Source: Chrysomallon squamiferum
Taxonomy: Eukaryota > Mollusca > Gastropoda > Neomphalida > Peltospiridae
Length of the DNA: 64,000 nucleotides
Direction of reading: 5' to 3'
NCBI GenBank assembly: GCA_012295275.1
Contig: CM022670.1
Span: 28,727,381 to 28,791,380 of the forward strand
In this document: piece by piece, positions 41,434 through 54,800 of the stretch
Layout: the number at the start of each line of letters is the position of its first letter
Position numbering within the stretch: position 1 is the first letter of the stretch
Made by a program: the position numbers and the translations under genes
The notes under the pieces: generated by a model
The model's input: the letters and a program-made list of their open reading frames with translations, nothing else
Told to the model about the DNA's origin: nothing
Databases searched by the model: none

Positions 41434-43702
41434 TCAGACACCTTCTCCCTTTGAAGGTTCATCAAAATTTTCAACAAGATCTGTTTGGAAAAAGGACAAA
41501 TAGAAAAATATATATATTTTTTTAGTAACAGAAATAAATATTTTAATGGAAAAAGCGTACCCATTTTGGCGAGTCTAAAAAATTAGTGCTTCCATGTTTT
41601 ATTCAAAATTCATTATTTTAATGTTAAAAAAAAACCCAACCACACTTGAATTTGTAATTAAACATTAAATGTCGCAGTACAGTAAGTTGTTTTAGAAGCA
41701 ATAATAAATAAAGAAAAGTATTTTAAAAATTAGTAATTAAATAAAATATATAAATAAATTTTGTTTAAAAGAAATTTTTTTACCTGGCACCTCATCATCA
41801 TCATCAATCTCTGCAGTAGAGGTTTTATTAGTATCACCAGCACCTGAAACAATAATCAAGTTGTTATTTCATTTATTGAATTTAGATGACTAGAGGTATT
41901 TTGTATCATTATGGCTAGGTTTCTCATTCACACACACACTCTCACAAATGCACCCGCACATGCACATGAACACACATTATGTCAATTTAGTTTGCTATTG
42001 AGAAATAATAAATCATGTAACTAGATAATTTGTGACATTTATCACATGCCTACATTGTAACTTGGGAATCTAATGATTAGTTCTGTTAAAATGTGTTAAG
42101 TGACACTAAATTTGAATAATGGTCAACATTTGTTAAAAGACAACTGAAATATTAGACTTACTGGACATGCCGCTAGCCACTGTAGATGCTAATTTTTTGA
42201 GACTGCTTAAACTCTCAGCACCAAGTTGATTCAAGATACCTGGTAGCAACTCTGCAATTTCTGTAAAAGGTAAATAATAACTATTACCTCCTTAAGCTAG
42301 AAACAGTCACTATTAAATAAGTTTAAAAAAAAAAAAAAAAAAAAAGGTTAAATAAATATTACTGTAAAAGATACATAAAAATATGTTAAATAATACAGAT
42401 TTAGCTAAGAAGTACAACTCTGAAATTTAATTTTACTAATAGAAATCTAACCAGTTCTATGCTGACAATTATTTCCAGAGTTCTAAGTTTCAGAAATAAC
42501 AAATTTAAAAATAAAAATTAATAAACAGCTGAATCTTCATCATACATTTACTTGGCACTTAACCACACTTGAAGCACTCATTAGAATAGGACAGCCAAAT
42601 TAACTAGAATTGACCAACCATGACTATAAACGATGGTAAAAATATTAACATACGTTTATTTTCTGCATGTCCCGTAATTGCAAATGTGTTTGCTGCTAAT
42701 GAAGCTTGCACCTTTGGATTGTTAAAATGGATGACATTACCATCTTCTTTGATCATATTAACCTGAAAAGCACCAACATATCAAGATTTAAACTTTTTAA
42801 AGAAAATTGTGTAATTTAATGTTCAACATTTCTTTAGTTTATAATAAAACCATTAACATTAAAAGCATTATTTTGTTCCAATAAACTGGAGATTTTTGTT
42901 TTTAAATAATTTATTTTTTAAATGAACTCTTTAACTGCATGATGGGAAATGTAAAGTATTAAATAAATAATGAACTCATTTGGAGGCTGAATATTTCAAG
43001 TAGTATTAAAACTCAAATCTAGAGGACACCTACTTCTTCAATCCCTGGAATAGTGTTTACTGCTAGTTTCTTCAGAGAACTCTGCAACTTTTTATCATCT
43101 GTGGTAGCTGTTCTGTGAATAACCTTCTTCTTCCTGCGAGCAGAACCCTGAAATCAGTGAGATAAAAATGTACATATAAATGTCTGGTAATGTAGACTTT
43201 AAGACAAGACAGAACAAAAATTTAAAATTAAAACAATAATAAAAATGCTCTTAATATTTAATACCTAAACACACATTTTTAAGTGTATAGCTGTTAGTTT
43301 TTTAATATTAATATAAGATCGGAGAAAAGATGTAATTCATTTGGTTACTATTTACTGAATGGCCTCTGTTGCTCTACTGCCATACCTAGTAACAAGAAAT
43401 GGCCATCAAGTGGCATCTGGGCATAATACTGTTATGAAATGTCACTACCATTAAAATTGCCATGTGAAAAAAATAATAAACATCTGTTCTCTTTATGCTT
43501 AAATCATCCATACTGTTTTCCCTTATAAGACATAGGTTAAGACTTAAGTATTTGGAATTAGGAGAAAGTTAATGCAGATTGTTAATGAAAATGAATTTAA
43601 AAATTTAAAAACCCTGATACAAATATACATAATAAATAAATGATTTACCTTCCCACCAATGCGAACTTGATCTTGCAATGCTTTTAACTTGTCTGGATTC
43701 AT
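41434..43702 (-). CDS. BTF3: Basic transcription factor 3 / NAC beta subunit, complete
   Basis: Six coding exons on the minus strand: 43702-43649, 43147-43034, 42762-42654, 42260-42162, 41843-41784 and 41480-41434, totalling 483 nt and 160 residues with consistent phases. The first coding exon continues to an acceptor at 43713, so there is an upstream noncoding exon (about 44803-44930). The N-terminus has the ribosome-contact motif RRKKK (22-26), followed by the NAC domain ([34 protein letters not shown]) and an acidic tail ([16 protein letters not shown]). The beta subunit pairs with NAC alpha at the ribosome exit tunnel and screens nascent chains from SRP. The product corresponds to the short, BTF3b-like form. 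It is divergent from NASP. Confidence 0.96.
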
Positions 43703-44802
43703 TATATCGTTTCTGGTAGAAAATAATTTTATTATTCAATAAACTACATATTATAAATACATCTGAATTAAACAATGCACACAAGACTTCTGCTTATACA
43801 GATAAAATAAATACCTAAGCAAATGAAATGTAAATCATTTACCAATAAATCAAATGTAATCATGTGTTCCACATATCTACAACACATGGTGCTTTGTTAA
43901 ATATTATGATCAGATGTTCAGCAGAGAATGCTTGAGATTCTCATCTGATACAGGATTTACTACAATTTGGTTTCTTTTGAAACTGTCATTTCATGTTGAA
44001 TTACTCATCAAAACAGTATGTCAGAAAGATAATCAATACCATTTTAACCTATTTGTTAATTACGAATTAGATTGCGAAATGTGCTGACGTTTATTATTAC
44101 TGTTAAAATGGTTGCAAATTTACCAGTCCTTCAACTCCTAGGTTACCAATTTGAATTTCTTCCCGTTTAAATTAAAGACTGTAACAGCCTAACAAAATAT
44201 TATTTATACAGCTTTTAAATATATCGATTATTATTCAACATGATTTAAAAAAATAATAATAATTAATAAATAAATAAAGATTGCTCATCTTGTTAACTAA
44301 ACTATTTTCAGTTTCGTCTCGTTAGCTGTTTGAATGTCTCCACGTCAACTTCAATACTTTATTCATTTGAAAATTAACTCTGAACACTTATGAATATATA
44401 TTATGTATATTATATATATAATATGGATATATATATATATTTTTTAAATAAATTCTAAAATCTCCAAAGCTCTTCCCAAAACAATTCTTTTGTAGCTGAT
44501 CCTAAGTATTTAGAAATTATTTTTAAAAACCTAATAACAGATATAACTCATCAGTTTAAGTAACAATATCCATATAAAAGATGATAAGTAACTACTGACT
44601 CTAGTAGTAGTAACTGTTGCGTTGATAGAACATTACTTCAGTAGTTGTAAACAAAACAAATATAATGATAACCAATCCTACACATTTTCACACATCATCA
44701 ATACTATATCATGTTATTTTATAGATAAAAGATTCAGTAAATAGAGATAATACTTGAAACAATAATTAAAATTAGCTTTATTCGCTTAAAACTTTGAATT
44801 AC

Positions 44803-44930
44803 CTGTCAAAAGTGGGATGCAATTTCCCCACGAGGCTCTGTTAATGGCCGTCGAAAAAGAGGTCGTTTAATGAACTTAAAGAACGGCAATAGCTCCGAAA
44901 TGTTCGTCTTTATGTTGTTTCCTCCTATCC
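44803..44930 (-). other. BTF3: BTF3 5' untranslated exon
   Basis: On the minus strand the sequence ends at a donor CAG|GTAATTC (exon edge at 44803) and is less AT-rich than its flanks. It has no in-frame ATG leading into the coding frame that I could support. The 5' limit is only approximate. Confidence 0.5.
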
Positions 44931-45122
44931 AGCGCAAAAAAACAATTACATGTTATTATTTCTTTATTTTAAACGTAATTCGGTGGTAACATTTTTTAAA
45001 ATCATAATAACTAACATATACTAAATAAAATAAAATAAAACAAATATATTTCATTGTAACTGTTATACATATATGAGCACACAAACCTACACAACTGAAT
45101 GAATATAGCAGAAAACTACAGA

Positions 45123-45153
<31 letters not shown>

Positions 45154-45252
45154 GTTTTGAAATTGCATTTGGGGTCGAATTTCTGTGAAAGTCACATATT
45201 TTAATATTTCTTTTTCTTTACTATTACAAAATACCAAAAATAAGTCTAAAAA

Positions 45253-45343
<91 letters not shown>

Positions 45344-45893
45344 TACACACTATACCCATGCAAACCATATCGTTTCTATATTTTTAAAATTATTATTTTG
45401 ATATTTATTGTCAAAATCAAAAATGTATAGGACATCTATATACAGTGTGTTATGGCTAAGTAACTGAATTAAATCGTTCATAAACATTAGAAATGATTGA
45501 GTACTGTATTTTTTCTTCGTATGTAAAATAATATTATTTTCATCTAAACCATGATTGTATAAACTTTCTGTTATAAATATGTGTTATTAATTTATGCAGC
45601 TTTTCGCATTATTGTGGCAGTTTCACGTTACCGGCACAGGAAGCACTATATTTTCTCGAACCAGACCTAAACGTAATAAAAAAAAGATTTTAATAATAAT
45701 TTTATTTAATTATTTCAACTGCATTAAATGTTAATTATATAAATAATATAAAATAATAATATTTTTAACCTTTATAAATAAAATTATTACGGAATATCTG
45801 GTTTGAGAATTTGTGTTGTGAAAGGAAAACGCGCGAAATTATCAAGCTGTGGACACTTTGCACGAGATAATCTTACGCATTTGGGCTTCAGAC
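44931..45893. promoter_or_regulatory. Divergent BTF3/NASP promoter interval
   Basis: Less than 1 kb separates the BTF3 5' UTR exon (minus) from the NASP start codon (plus). It contains a poly-T run (45128-45153), a (CT)n microsatellite (45261-45340) and, next to NASP, an AAACGCGCGAAAT stretch, one of the few CpG-rich spots and similar to an E2F-type core. Shared promoter use is an inference from arrangement. Confidence 0.45.
45261..45340. repeat. (CT)n microsatellite
   Basis: About 40 CT units between BTF3 and NASP. Confidence 0.95.
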
Positions 45894-48800
45894 ATGGCTA
45901 CGGAAGGCAGCAGTAGTAGTGCAGATATCAAAGACAGGTTTCTCTATAGTTTTCTTTGACAAAATGGAAAAGAAAAAGTTGTTTAATATACTAGTTTTTG
46001 TGCTCTTATTCCTCAACTCATTTCTTAATGATTTAATATGTTAGAACAGAATAGGAAAACTTAGCTAAACGTTTTTGCCATCTTCTATTATCGGGGATCA
46101 GTCTGAAAAGTGAAAGATGAAGCCAACAATATTCAGGAAGCAGTTGAAACAGAAACATAAAACATTATTATCATATAATTTTGAGGGGATTCCATTGTTT
46201 AAAACTGAAATTTAGCATCAGTGCTATAGGTATTACATGCCATGGTTAATATTAAAATAGCGTACTTTTTCTGTTTGTTGAGATAAAACTGGGAAAAGTA
46301 TCGCTGGACGGTCATATCTCATACGTGATGAAAACAAAATTTGATTGAAACATGCTTCCAATATACTAGTTTTATTTTATTTTTTTATAATAACTGAAAA
46401 CTGTTTTTAAGAATTGGTATTTCAGAAGAAGGTTTTCACTGTCACTTGCATTTTGTTGGAGTTTTTCTTTTCCCATTCGCCTTGATAAAGGGAAGAACTT
46501 AAGTTTTAGCTCTTGATCGTAAATTAAAAAACAACAAGCGAGCTGACAATTGCAGAATTAGAAGTTAGACATGTTCATGGAATCACCATCTTAACCTCAG
46601 AATAAATATTTCGCTTTATTAAACAAAATAAATGAATTTGTCAGTGTTCTAAAGATGCTGTCGAAGATCCAGAGTAATTCAAAAAAAAAAAAAAAAAAAA
46701 AAATAAAGATGTATAACAGTATATATATATAAATTCTGGAGGAATCATTAAGAATACTAGTAGGGGACTTCAATATTTTCTTTTGTTTCAGTAATGACAA
46801 GGATGATGTCACAAAAGCTGTGAGTTTGGTAGCTCAGGGCAGACGAAACATCATATGTGGTGAAATTCCAATAGCAGTAAACCAGTTCCAGGAAGCTTGT
46901 AAAATTCTGTAAGAATCTTTAAGTAATGCTGACAGTTAAAAACATTAAAGTTCTTTGTAACCTTCATTAAAGACTAAACATTATTTCAGAATTTGTTTTT
47001 ATACTTTAAATGATAATAACCAAATTTTAACTTTTTACATTTATTATGAAGTTTCAGCTACTTTTGTTTTGTAAATTAAAAATAATTAGTATAATCATCA
47101 AGCTGTCACTTTGCATAAAACATTTTATATTTTAATTATTGTATTTTTAGGGCCAGTCATTATGGAGAGACTGCCAAGGAGTGTGCTGATGCGTATTTCT
47201 ACTATGGACAAGCTCTCTTAGAATTGGCTAGGATGGAAACGGGCGTGCTCGGCAATGCCTTACAAGGAGGTAGACCCATTTTTTTTTTAATATTTGGATT
47301 TGCATGTTATTTTATTTTTATTCCTAATATAATACAATTCATTGTATATATTAGGAATTAGTTTTTAAAGTAATCTATTTACTGTCTTGTATATGTTTCA
47401 TTATTGGGGGTGAGGGTGGTGGAAGAACCAGAAAACGATATAGCAAAAATGTCTTTGTGACTTTGACTACAAAACAGTGTACATATCTTTGATGTATTTT
47501 CAATTAATAGTTTAGGGTATTTGTCTACAAATTATCTGTTTTAGTTGAGGTAGAGGAGGAAGAAGAGGAGAAACCTGAAGATAAGGAAATAGTTGAGGGA
47601 CCACCATTGACAGGTAATCTTCATATCTTGTAGCAAAGTTTTTATTACATAATTTAGTCTGATTGATGTGTGCTAATGCATATTCAGAGATTTTAATGTT
47701 CATTTCTGAATTAATTAGCCTACCATTCATAGCTATATTTGACATATTTTATTACAAAACAATTCTGTTACTGTTAGTTTTCTTAATTTATTCATATCAA
47801 ATTATTCAGTAATGTTTGTTCTTACCCTTGACAACCAATTGCTTGCACAATCTTTTCTGTATGTCTTTTTTTGATAATTTGATCCACACACTTCCCAGAA
47901 CTCATTTCCACTGGTTATTAAGGTAATTTAAGTTGCATAATGTTTCTAAAATACTATACATGTTGAGGATCTGAAATCTTGGGACAGGAAATTGTTTTGG
48001 ATTTATTTAAAACATGAATGAAGTCTAAGCATACATTTCATACATATTACAAATATTACAAACAGTATGTTTAACAACTTTGTCCATGAACTTAGAAAAC
48101 AATGCATCCCCGTCTCAGCAGCTTATTAGAGCATTTCAGAATTTTTGATAAAGGATTCTCAACGTACACTAAATGTATTTAAACATTTTTTTATGGTATC
48201 ACAGATGTTTTCCTTTTTCGAAACATTAACAAAAAACCCTTTCAGATTACAGAATATGTTTCTGGAATGTACTGAGATAAGTGTTTTGAAAATGTACATA
48301 TAGGACATTTGTCTCAATGAATAGCAGAATATTTGATATTGTATAGCTGATGGTCAAAAATAAACAATAGTTTCACAGTGGTGTCATTAAATTTTAACTG
48401 AAGCTTTCTAATTATATATATTCTGTTTAAATATAGCTTGTGTGTTATAACTGATGATACTTAATGTGTCTTAATTATTCTGATACTCTGTAACATGGTA
48501 AAAGGACTGCAGTGAATGAAACTGATTTTGTATGAATACACTTCAGTCTACATTCATATTAAATAATTTGAAATATAATTGAAAATGTTAATCCTTTTTA
48601 AGATTTAAATGATAGTGTGTACTTTATATAAAACAATGTTTCATTTTTGCTAAGTATTTTAAATATATATATTTAAAATACTTGGCAAAAATGAAATATT
48701 GTTAAAACATTTGTTTTAAATGAAAAGGTAATGTTTGTCATAAATCGATCTAGACAGAATTTTAAATTTTTACTAAAATGAGTTTTTCTAGATCATGCTG

Positions 48801-51800
48801 ATATTTGCAGAAAATTTAGAATAACTGATACTTAGCTCTTCAGATTCTGCTACTCAGAATGTTTTCTCAAAATAGATGTGCTAGTGCTTTTACCTAATCT
48901 GTTCTCACCATTGTATAATTTTGGCTTAATGGCTCAAGCATCAGCTGCATTTAAATGTTTGTGTGTTCTATTTTTCTTGAATGAAAGCACATATAAAATC
49001 TTGGTTAGATTTTGCTTTTTAAGAACGTCTATCTGTACTGGTATAGCATTTGTACGTAACATGGCTTTTTTAAGTGGTTTGGCACTAAAATGAATTATTT
49101 AAAAACAAAATAACCAGTGATTATTGCTTGAAAAAAGTTTAAGATGAGAATATTGTTTTTGTTTTGACATGACATTCTTCATACATTAGAGGAAGAACGA
49201 ATGAATTTACGAAAGGAAGTGGTAGATGCAATGGCTGAAGAAGATAAAGAAAAATGTGAGGAAAATGGCAAAGAAAAATCTACTGATGAAAAAGAAAATG
49301 GAGCCAGAGAGGAAAACATGGAATCTGATGATAAAGTTGATAAAGAAAATGATGACATTAGTCATAAAACAACTATGAAAGAAGATATAAAATTTGAAGA
49401 TGAACAGATAATTATTAGTGATAAGGAAGGTAAGGATAAGAAAGAAAACACTGATAAAAATAGTCCACAAAAAATAGTAAGGATAAGAAAGCAAGTAGCC
49501 CCTCGGAAGAAACCAAAGTCATGAAAGAAACTAGTCCCTCAAAAGAAAGCAAGATTACAAAAGAAAATAATAAAGATGAAGATAAAAAAGAAAATGGTCA
49601 CAATAAAGACATAAAAAGCAAGCCTTCTGTTGAAAGTAGTGACAAAATGGAAGATGTGGGAAATACAGTTAAAATAGTTAAACTGATATCAGCAGAAGCA
49701 GCCAAAGCATTAGAAAAGTCTGTAGATAAAAAATTGGATGAACCTTCAGCAGCTGTTAAGAAAGCAGATGATGAAAGTAGTATTGTTGAAAAGAAAACTG
49801 AGAAAAATAAAGAGATGGAAACGAAAGCAGAAGCAGCTGAGGAACTTAAAGATAATGAATCAAAAATTGAAGTCGGCAGAGAGAAAGTAGAAAACAAGAA
49901 AAGTGAGGAAGTTGTGGAAGTGAATTCAGCAGAAAGCTGCAACTCTGAAGAGAAAATGGAAAAGGATGATTTAATAGAAATGGCTGAAGAAAATGTTGAA
50001 AAGAAACCTGATGCAGAGAAGAGCTGCAAGAAAAAAGATGAGAATGGAAAGACTGTTGTAGAAGATGATAAAGGTTTCAACATTATTTGCTGCACTTTCA
50101 AAGCATGTCCATGTTCAGTGCATGATGTACACATTTACTAATCACTTTGTATTAACACTGAAGTGAACAGATTTGGTTACTAATGTTTTTGCAGTTAGAA
50201 TTAACCTGCATGAGTAAATATTAATTATTAATAGAAAGAATGAAGTACTGTAGCCATGTGTTCATGGTTAAATTTACAGTAAAAACAATGACTAATTAGA
50301 TGGAATTAAATGATGCATTCCTTTTTGCAGGTTAATGGTGTACAGTATGGATATTCCAGAGTTGGTGTATTTCATTTATTAATCATATCTTTGTGGAAAC
50401 TATTGATATTAAGCAGATGTTCTGTCAACTGAAGTTTTTATTAAGTTAAAACTAATATTTAATGCACGGTTCAAATTTGATGTTTGTTGCACAATTTGTT
50501 GATATTTGTATTTCACAAGAAAGGAAAAAAAACCGAAAACACTAAAATTATCTATATACTCTTTGTCCAGTATAAATGTTTGTTTAAGCTTTGTCAATCA
50601 AAAAATATTAATTTTAATATTTTGTCTAGTGTACAAAGTCCAGTTAGAATTTTTTCCCTCAAATGCTTTTCTAATATTTAAGATACATATTTTTACTTAT
50701 TTTTCAAGTGTTCTCTTTCTGTCTTTTAAAGAAATTTAAAAAAATGCCAACACAATACCTTGACACTGATTACATGCAGTTTTGCAAGGAATTAATAAAA
50801 GTTATTAAATTTGTTGGAATTATTTTTATAATATTTATTTATGCAAATACAGTAAAAATGAATAATTAAAACTAGCCAAGTTCTAAGAGTGAACTGGTTT
50901 TTGCAGAAAGTGGAGAGACCAAGAATGTCACAGCTGAGGCAGGAGAAACAAGTCAGGAGGAAGAAATGGAGGAGCAGGAGGATGAAGAAACTGCAGAGGA
51001 CGATGAAGGGGAAGAAGATGGTGAAAAGAAAGAGGAATCTGAGGTAAACTGACATTTTTGATGACAGAACATTTGTCTTTGTTAAATTATGTTTACCAGT
51101 TACCAGCAAGATAGTTCTTGGCTTTAATTGAATATGGCTCTTTGTTAGCTTTTAGCATTTTAAAATTTTTAAGAGTTGTGCTCATTGTTTTGACTTAAAA
51201 ATATTTCAGATTTCTTTTCTGTATTTTGCAATACAGCCTATAGGTAACTTTTACTAGTATTTCAAGTTGGATATAAAAAAAAAAAATTCAGCATTTGTGT
51301 AACTAAATTTCGATTTATTTTCTATTCGAACTTCAGGAGGATCCGGATGATGTTCCAAATCTTCAGCTGGCCTGGGAAATGTTGGAATTGTCAAAAATGA
51401 TACTTGTAAAGTAAGAATGCTTTATCGACTATCAATATACATTTATTTAATGATGCAGTAAAGTACTCTAATTGGAAAAGGCAACTGTGTGTTACATTAG
51501 AATAGTTTGTTTTCAAAGTGTTTCAAGATGGTACTGAGTCTGGATTTGAAAATTACAAGCTTTGTTTCAATATCTTTCTTTGTTTTTTGACCAAGATCAA
51601 CTCCAGCAACAATGTGAAATTTAGATTAGGTACCGGCAGGCAAATGTTTTCTGACTTTAATTTCACATATGCAAAAAAATAGCACATGAAGAAAGCTGTA
51701 GCAAAAAGAATGAAAACAGACAAAACATTATGACTGTATCTCCAGCAGTTAAGAAGATATATGCAAATCTGTACAACAGGTATTTGGTTGGTTTTCAGCC

Positions 51801-54800
51801 CTATTTTGGCTAATCGGCAGAAAGAGCTACTTCAGCCAACTGTAGTTTGAAAAGTAATTGACACAAAAGACTGAAAATCAACAAGAGTGAGGGGACCTAC
51901 TTGCTAAATGAGCTCAATTTTTTTCAGGCCTGTATATTTGTGTGTTCACAATAACTTGCTGAACATGCTAAAATCTTCTATATGACACATGGCAGAATGA
52001 CCAAAAGTTAAAATAGACACTGTGGTTTCAGTTTGTTTTATTTGACAAATTCAACTTGTGTTGTGAACAATTTATCAAGATCTTTCAAATGGCATACTTG
52101 TATCTAACATTTTTAATACAAAAATTTTAGTTTTCTGCCAAGCCCATAAAAAGTTACCTTTTCAATTTATGATAGAACAGCACAACTTTATTTACATAAG
52201 CAGCTTCAGTTTTCACTCTGATGTATGTAATCAAGAGACTAGAGGCAATTAAAGACACAGGTGTTACAAGCCTGTCATTTGAAGCAAACATAAAATAATT
52301 TTCTTAGCTTTGTACTTGTGTTTTGACAGCAAACAAAAGTTACCTACCATTGTTGAAATTTTCTCAGACAGAGCCTATCAACGAGCAAAAATGTTTTAAA
52401 ACTGATTTTTTATTCAGCATTCATTCAGTACATTGTTCTATTATGTAGTATAGTTTGTTTATGATTCTTAATTCCCCATTTATCGCAAGAATTTTGAAAG
52501 CAAAATAAACGACAGTTTTAAATGGAAGATAGTAATTGGTAAAATAATGTTAATTCATTTATCTCTGAACGCGATCTTGCTAAGCACATGCACTAAAAGT
52601 AGGAATATTGAAGAAAAACAAACAGCCAACAAGTTATTAAAAATATAAACAACATATAAATATAATCATTTTAAACAGAGCCAGACCTTTCTAGCTGTAC
52701 ATAAAATCCACGATGATTTCGTTTTGTAGAAAACATAATGTAATAGCGATTTTGCTAAGCAGTGCTACTTTAAAATGCATAGTGCATTTACCCCCACCAC
52801 ATTTAACACTCTCATACAAAGAACTGATTTAACATACAACAAAAACACCACCATTTAAAAGAGCACATAAAGATCTTTAGTTACATGTATTTGTTTTTTA
52901 TGGTAGGATTTATAGAAGGGATTTGGGAATGGAGGAAAATGGACAAAATCTGAACTTTTAACAGCTTTGACCAATTATATTGGCTAGGTTGCCAGTACCT
53001 ATTTAGATTAAAAACCTTCAAAAACGTTATGAATTCATTGAGCATATGTCAGTTCATATCTTGATTTACATAGTTGAACAAAAAAATTCACTTAATACAG
53101 AATGAAATTCAATTCAGAAATAGTTGCTATATCACAAAAAGGTAAATCTTTTGCATGTAAATGCAAGTTACAAGTATAAATTAGTGTGAAATGTTTGGAT
53201 ATTACAGACAAGAAGATAAAGAATCGAAACTTAAGTTGGCACAGTCTTATCTCAAACTTGGAGAAGTGGGATTGGAAACAGGTAAGAATTGTTCAGTTAT
53301 TTAGTACTTGGTGTGATTAAATACGAACTGCACGGTCAAATTTTAATGTTGGATTACATTTCCCTCTCCATTCTTTTGGACAAAATGCTCCTTGATAGCA
53401 TTCAGCATAAAAGAATTTAGAAAACTTTTGAATTGTATTTCATGCCATTTAATGTTTTTAAATTGGTGAATTTGTTTTAATGTTGTAATAATTTCTAATT
53501 TTTTAATTTTAATTTGTTTTTTTGTTTTACAGAAAATTATGAACAGTCAATCTCGGATTTCAAGGAATGTCTTACTTTACAAGAAATACATTTGGAGCCA
53601 ACAGACCGACTGATTGCAGAAACGTATCTTTGATATTAAATTTATGCTAAAATATTCTGATAATTAAATTTGAAAACCAAGCATTAGCACTGACAAAATT
53701 GTAAAGTGTATTTCATAAGATGTATTTAAAAATGTGAATTGTAGATGTTTAATGTCCTCATCCAGTTATATATTCCTTAATTTTATGCCAGACATTATCA
53801 GCTGGGTTTAGCTTATGGGTTTGATAAACAGTTTGATGCATCAATTGAACATTACAAGGCAGCTGTTAAAGTTATTGAATCTAAAATTAGTAAGTCTCAA
53901 ATAGTTGTGGGGAGGGTGGTTATTTTTTGCATGTGTGTTTGTGGCTGATAAAATTTTGTGCAAAGATGTCATTAAATGCTTTTTTATTTTAATGATTTAT
54001 GAACGTAAGTATTTAATGAATTTATCAAGTTTTGTTAATTATTTTAATGTTGGTAGAAATATGTATATATTTTTTTGTTAAATGCAAAATGAAATTTTAT
54101 TTAAAAATAGAAAATAGCAGTAGATAAAACAGGCTCTTTAATTTTGCAGAGGAGCTAGAAAAGGTTATCAAAGAAAAGGCTACTTCCAAAGGAAAAGGTA
54201 TGTAAAAGTACCATTAAAGATAATTATATATTTATTTTTGGACATGAATGTTGTTTGTTTTTGTTGTTTTTTTCCATTACTCTTATTTCAAAAAGTTAGG
54301 AGTTGTATCATAAGTATCTATATGTTTTTTTTGTTTTTTTTTCAATCTCTGTAAAGGCCAGGATTTTGTTTCACATAGACCTTGTTGATGTAAAGATATT
54401 TTAAACATGGTTAAAACGTGATTAAAGAAAGATTGGCCAAGTATTTTGATAGCACTCCAACTACAGTGTTATTCTACCTCTGGTTTGGACTGTTCTCTTT
54501 GCATTGTGGAACCAGAAACATTTTTAAAAGATGCATTGTACTTACTAAAACTTGATTAGATCCTTGACAAAGATGATGGTTGATGTTTTATTTGTTTTAA
54601 CTTGCATCAGAACTTAAATAACATTTCAGAACTGTCAACTCCAGATGATCCAGTGTCAAATGCAGAACAGGAAATTAAAGAACTGAGAGAAATATTACCA
54701 GACATTGTGGCAAAGGTAAATCTAAACTGGGTTGTTAGACAGTTACATTTCATCTTTTAAAAAATGTATTTTCATGATTTATCTTCACAAATAAGTTGGA

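Noticed and set aside
44956-45363. Minus-strand frame with an Arg-Glu run
   Set aside because: It is a translation of the CT microsatellite between BTF3 and NASP.
48878-49093. 71-residue frame in NASP intron 4
   Set aside because: It lies in a well-supported intron, with no motif and no matching splice phases.
49207-50134. Long minus-strand frames opposite NASP exon 5
   Set aside because: They are antisense shadows of a Glu/Lys-rich coding exon; the plus strand has splice and family support.
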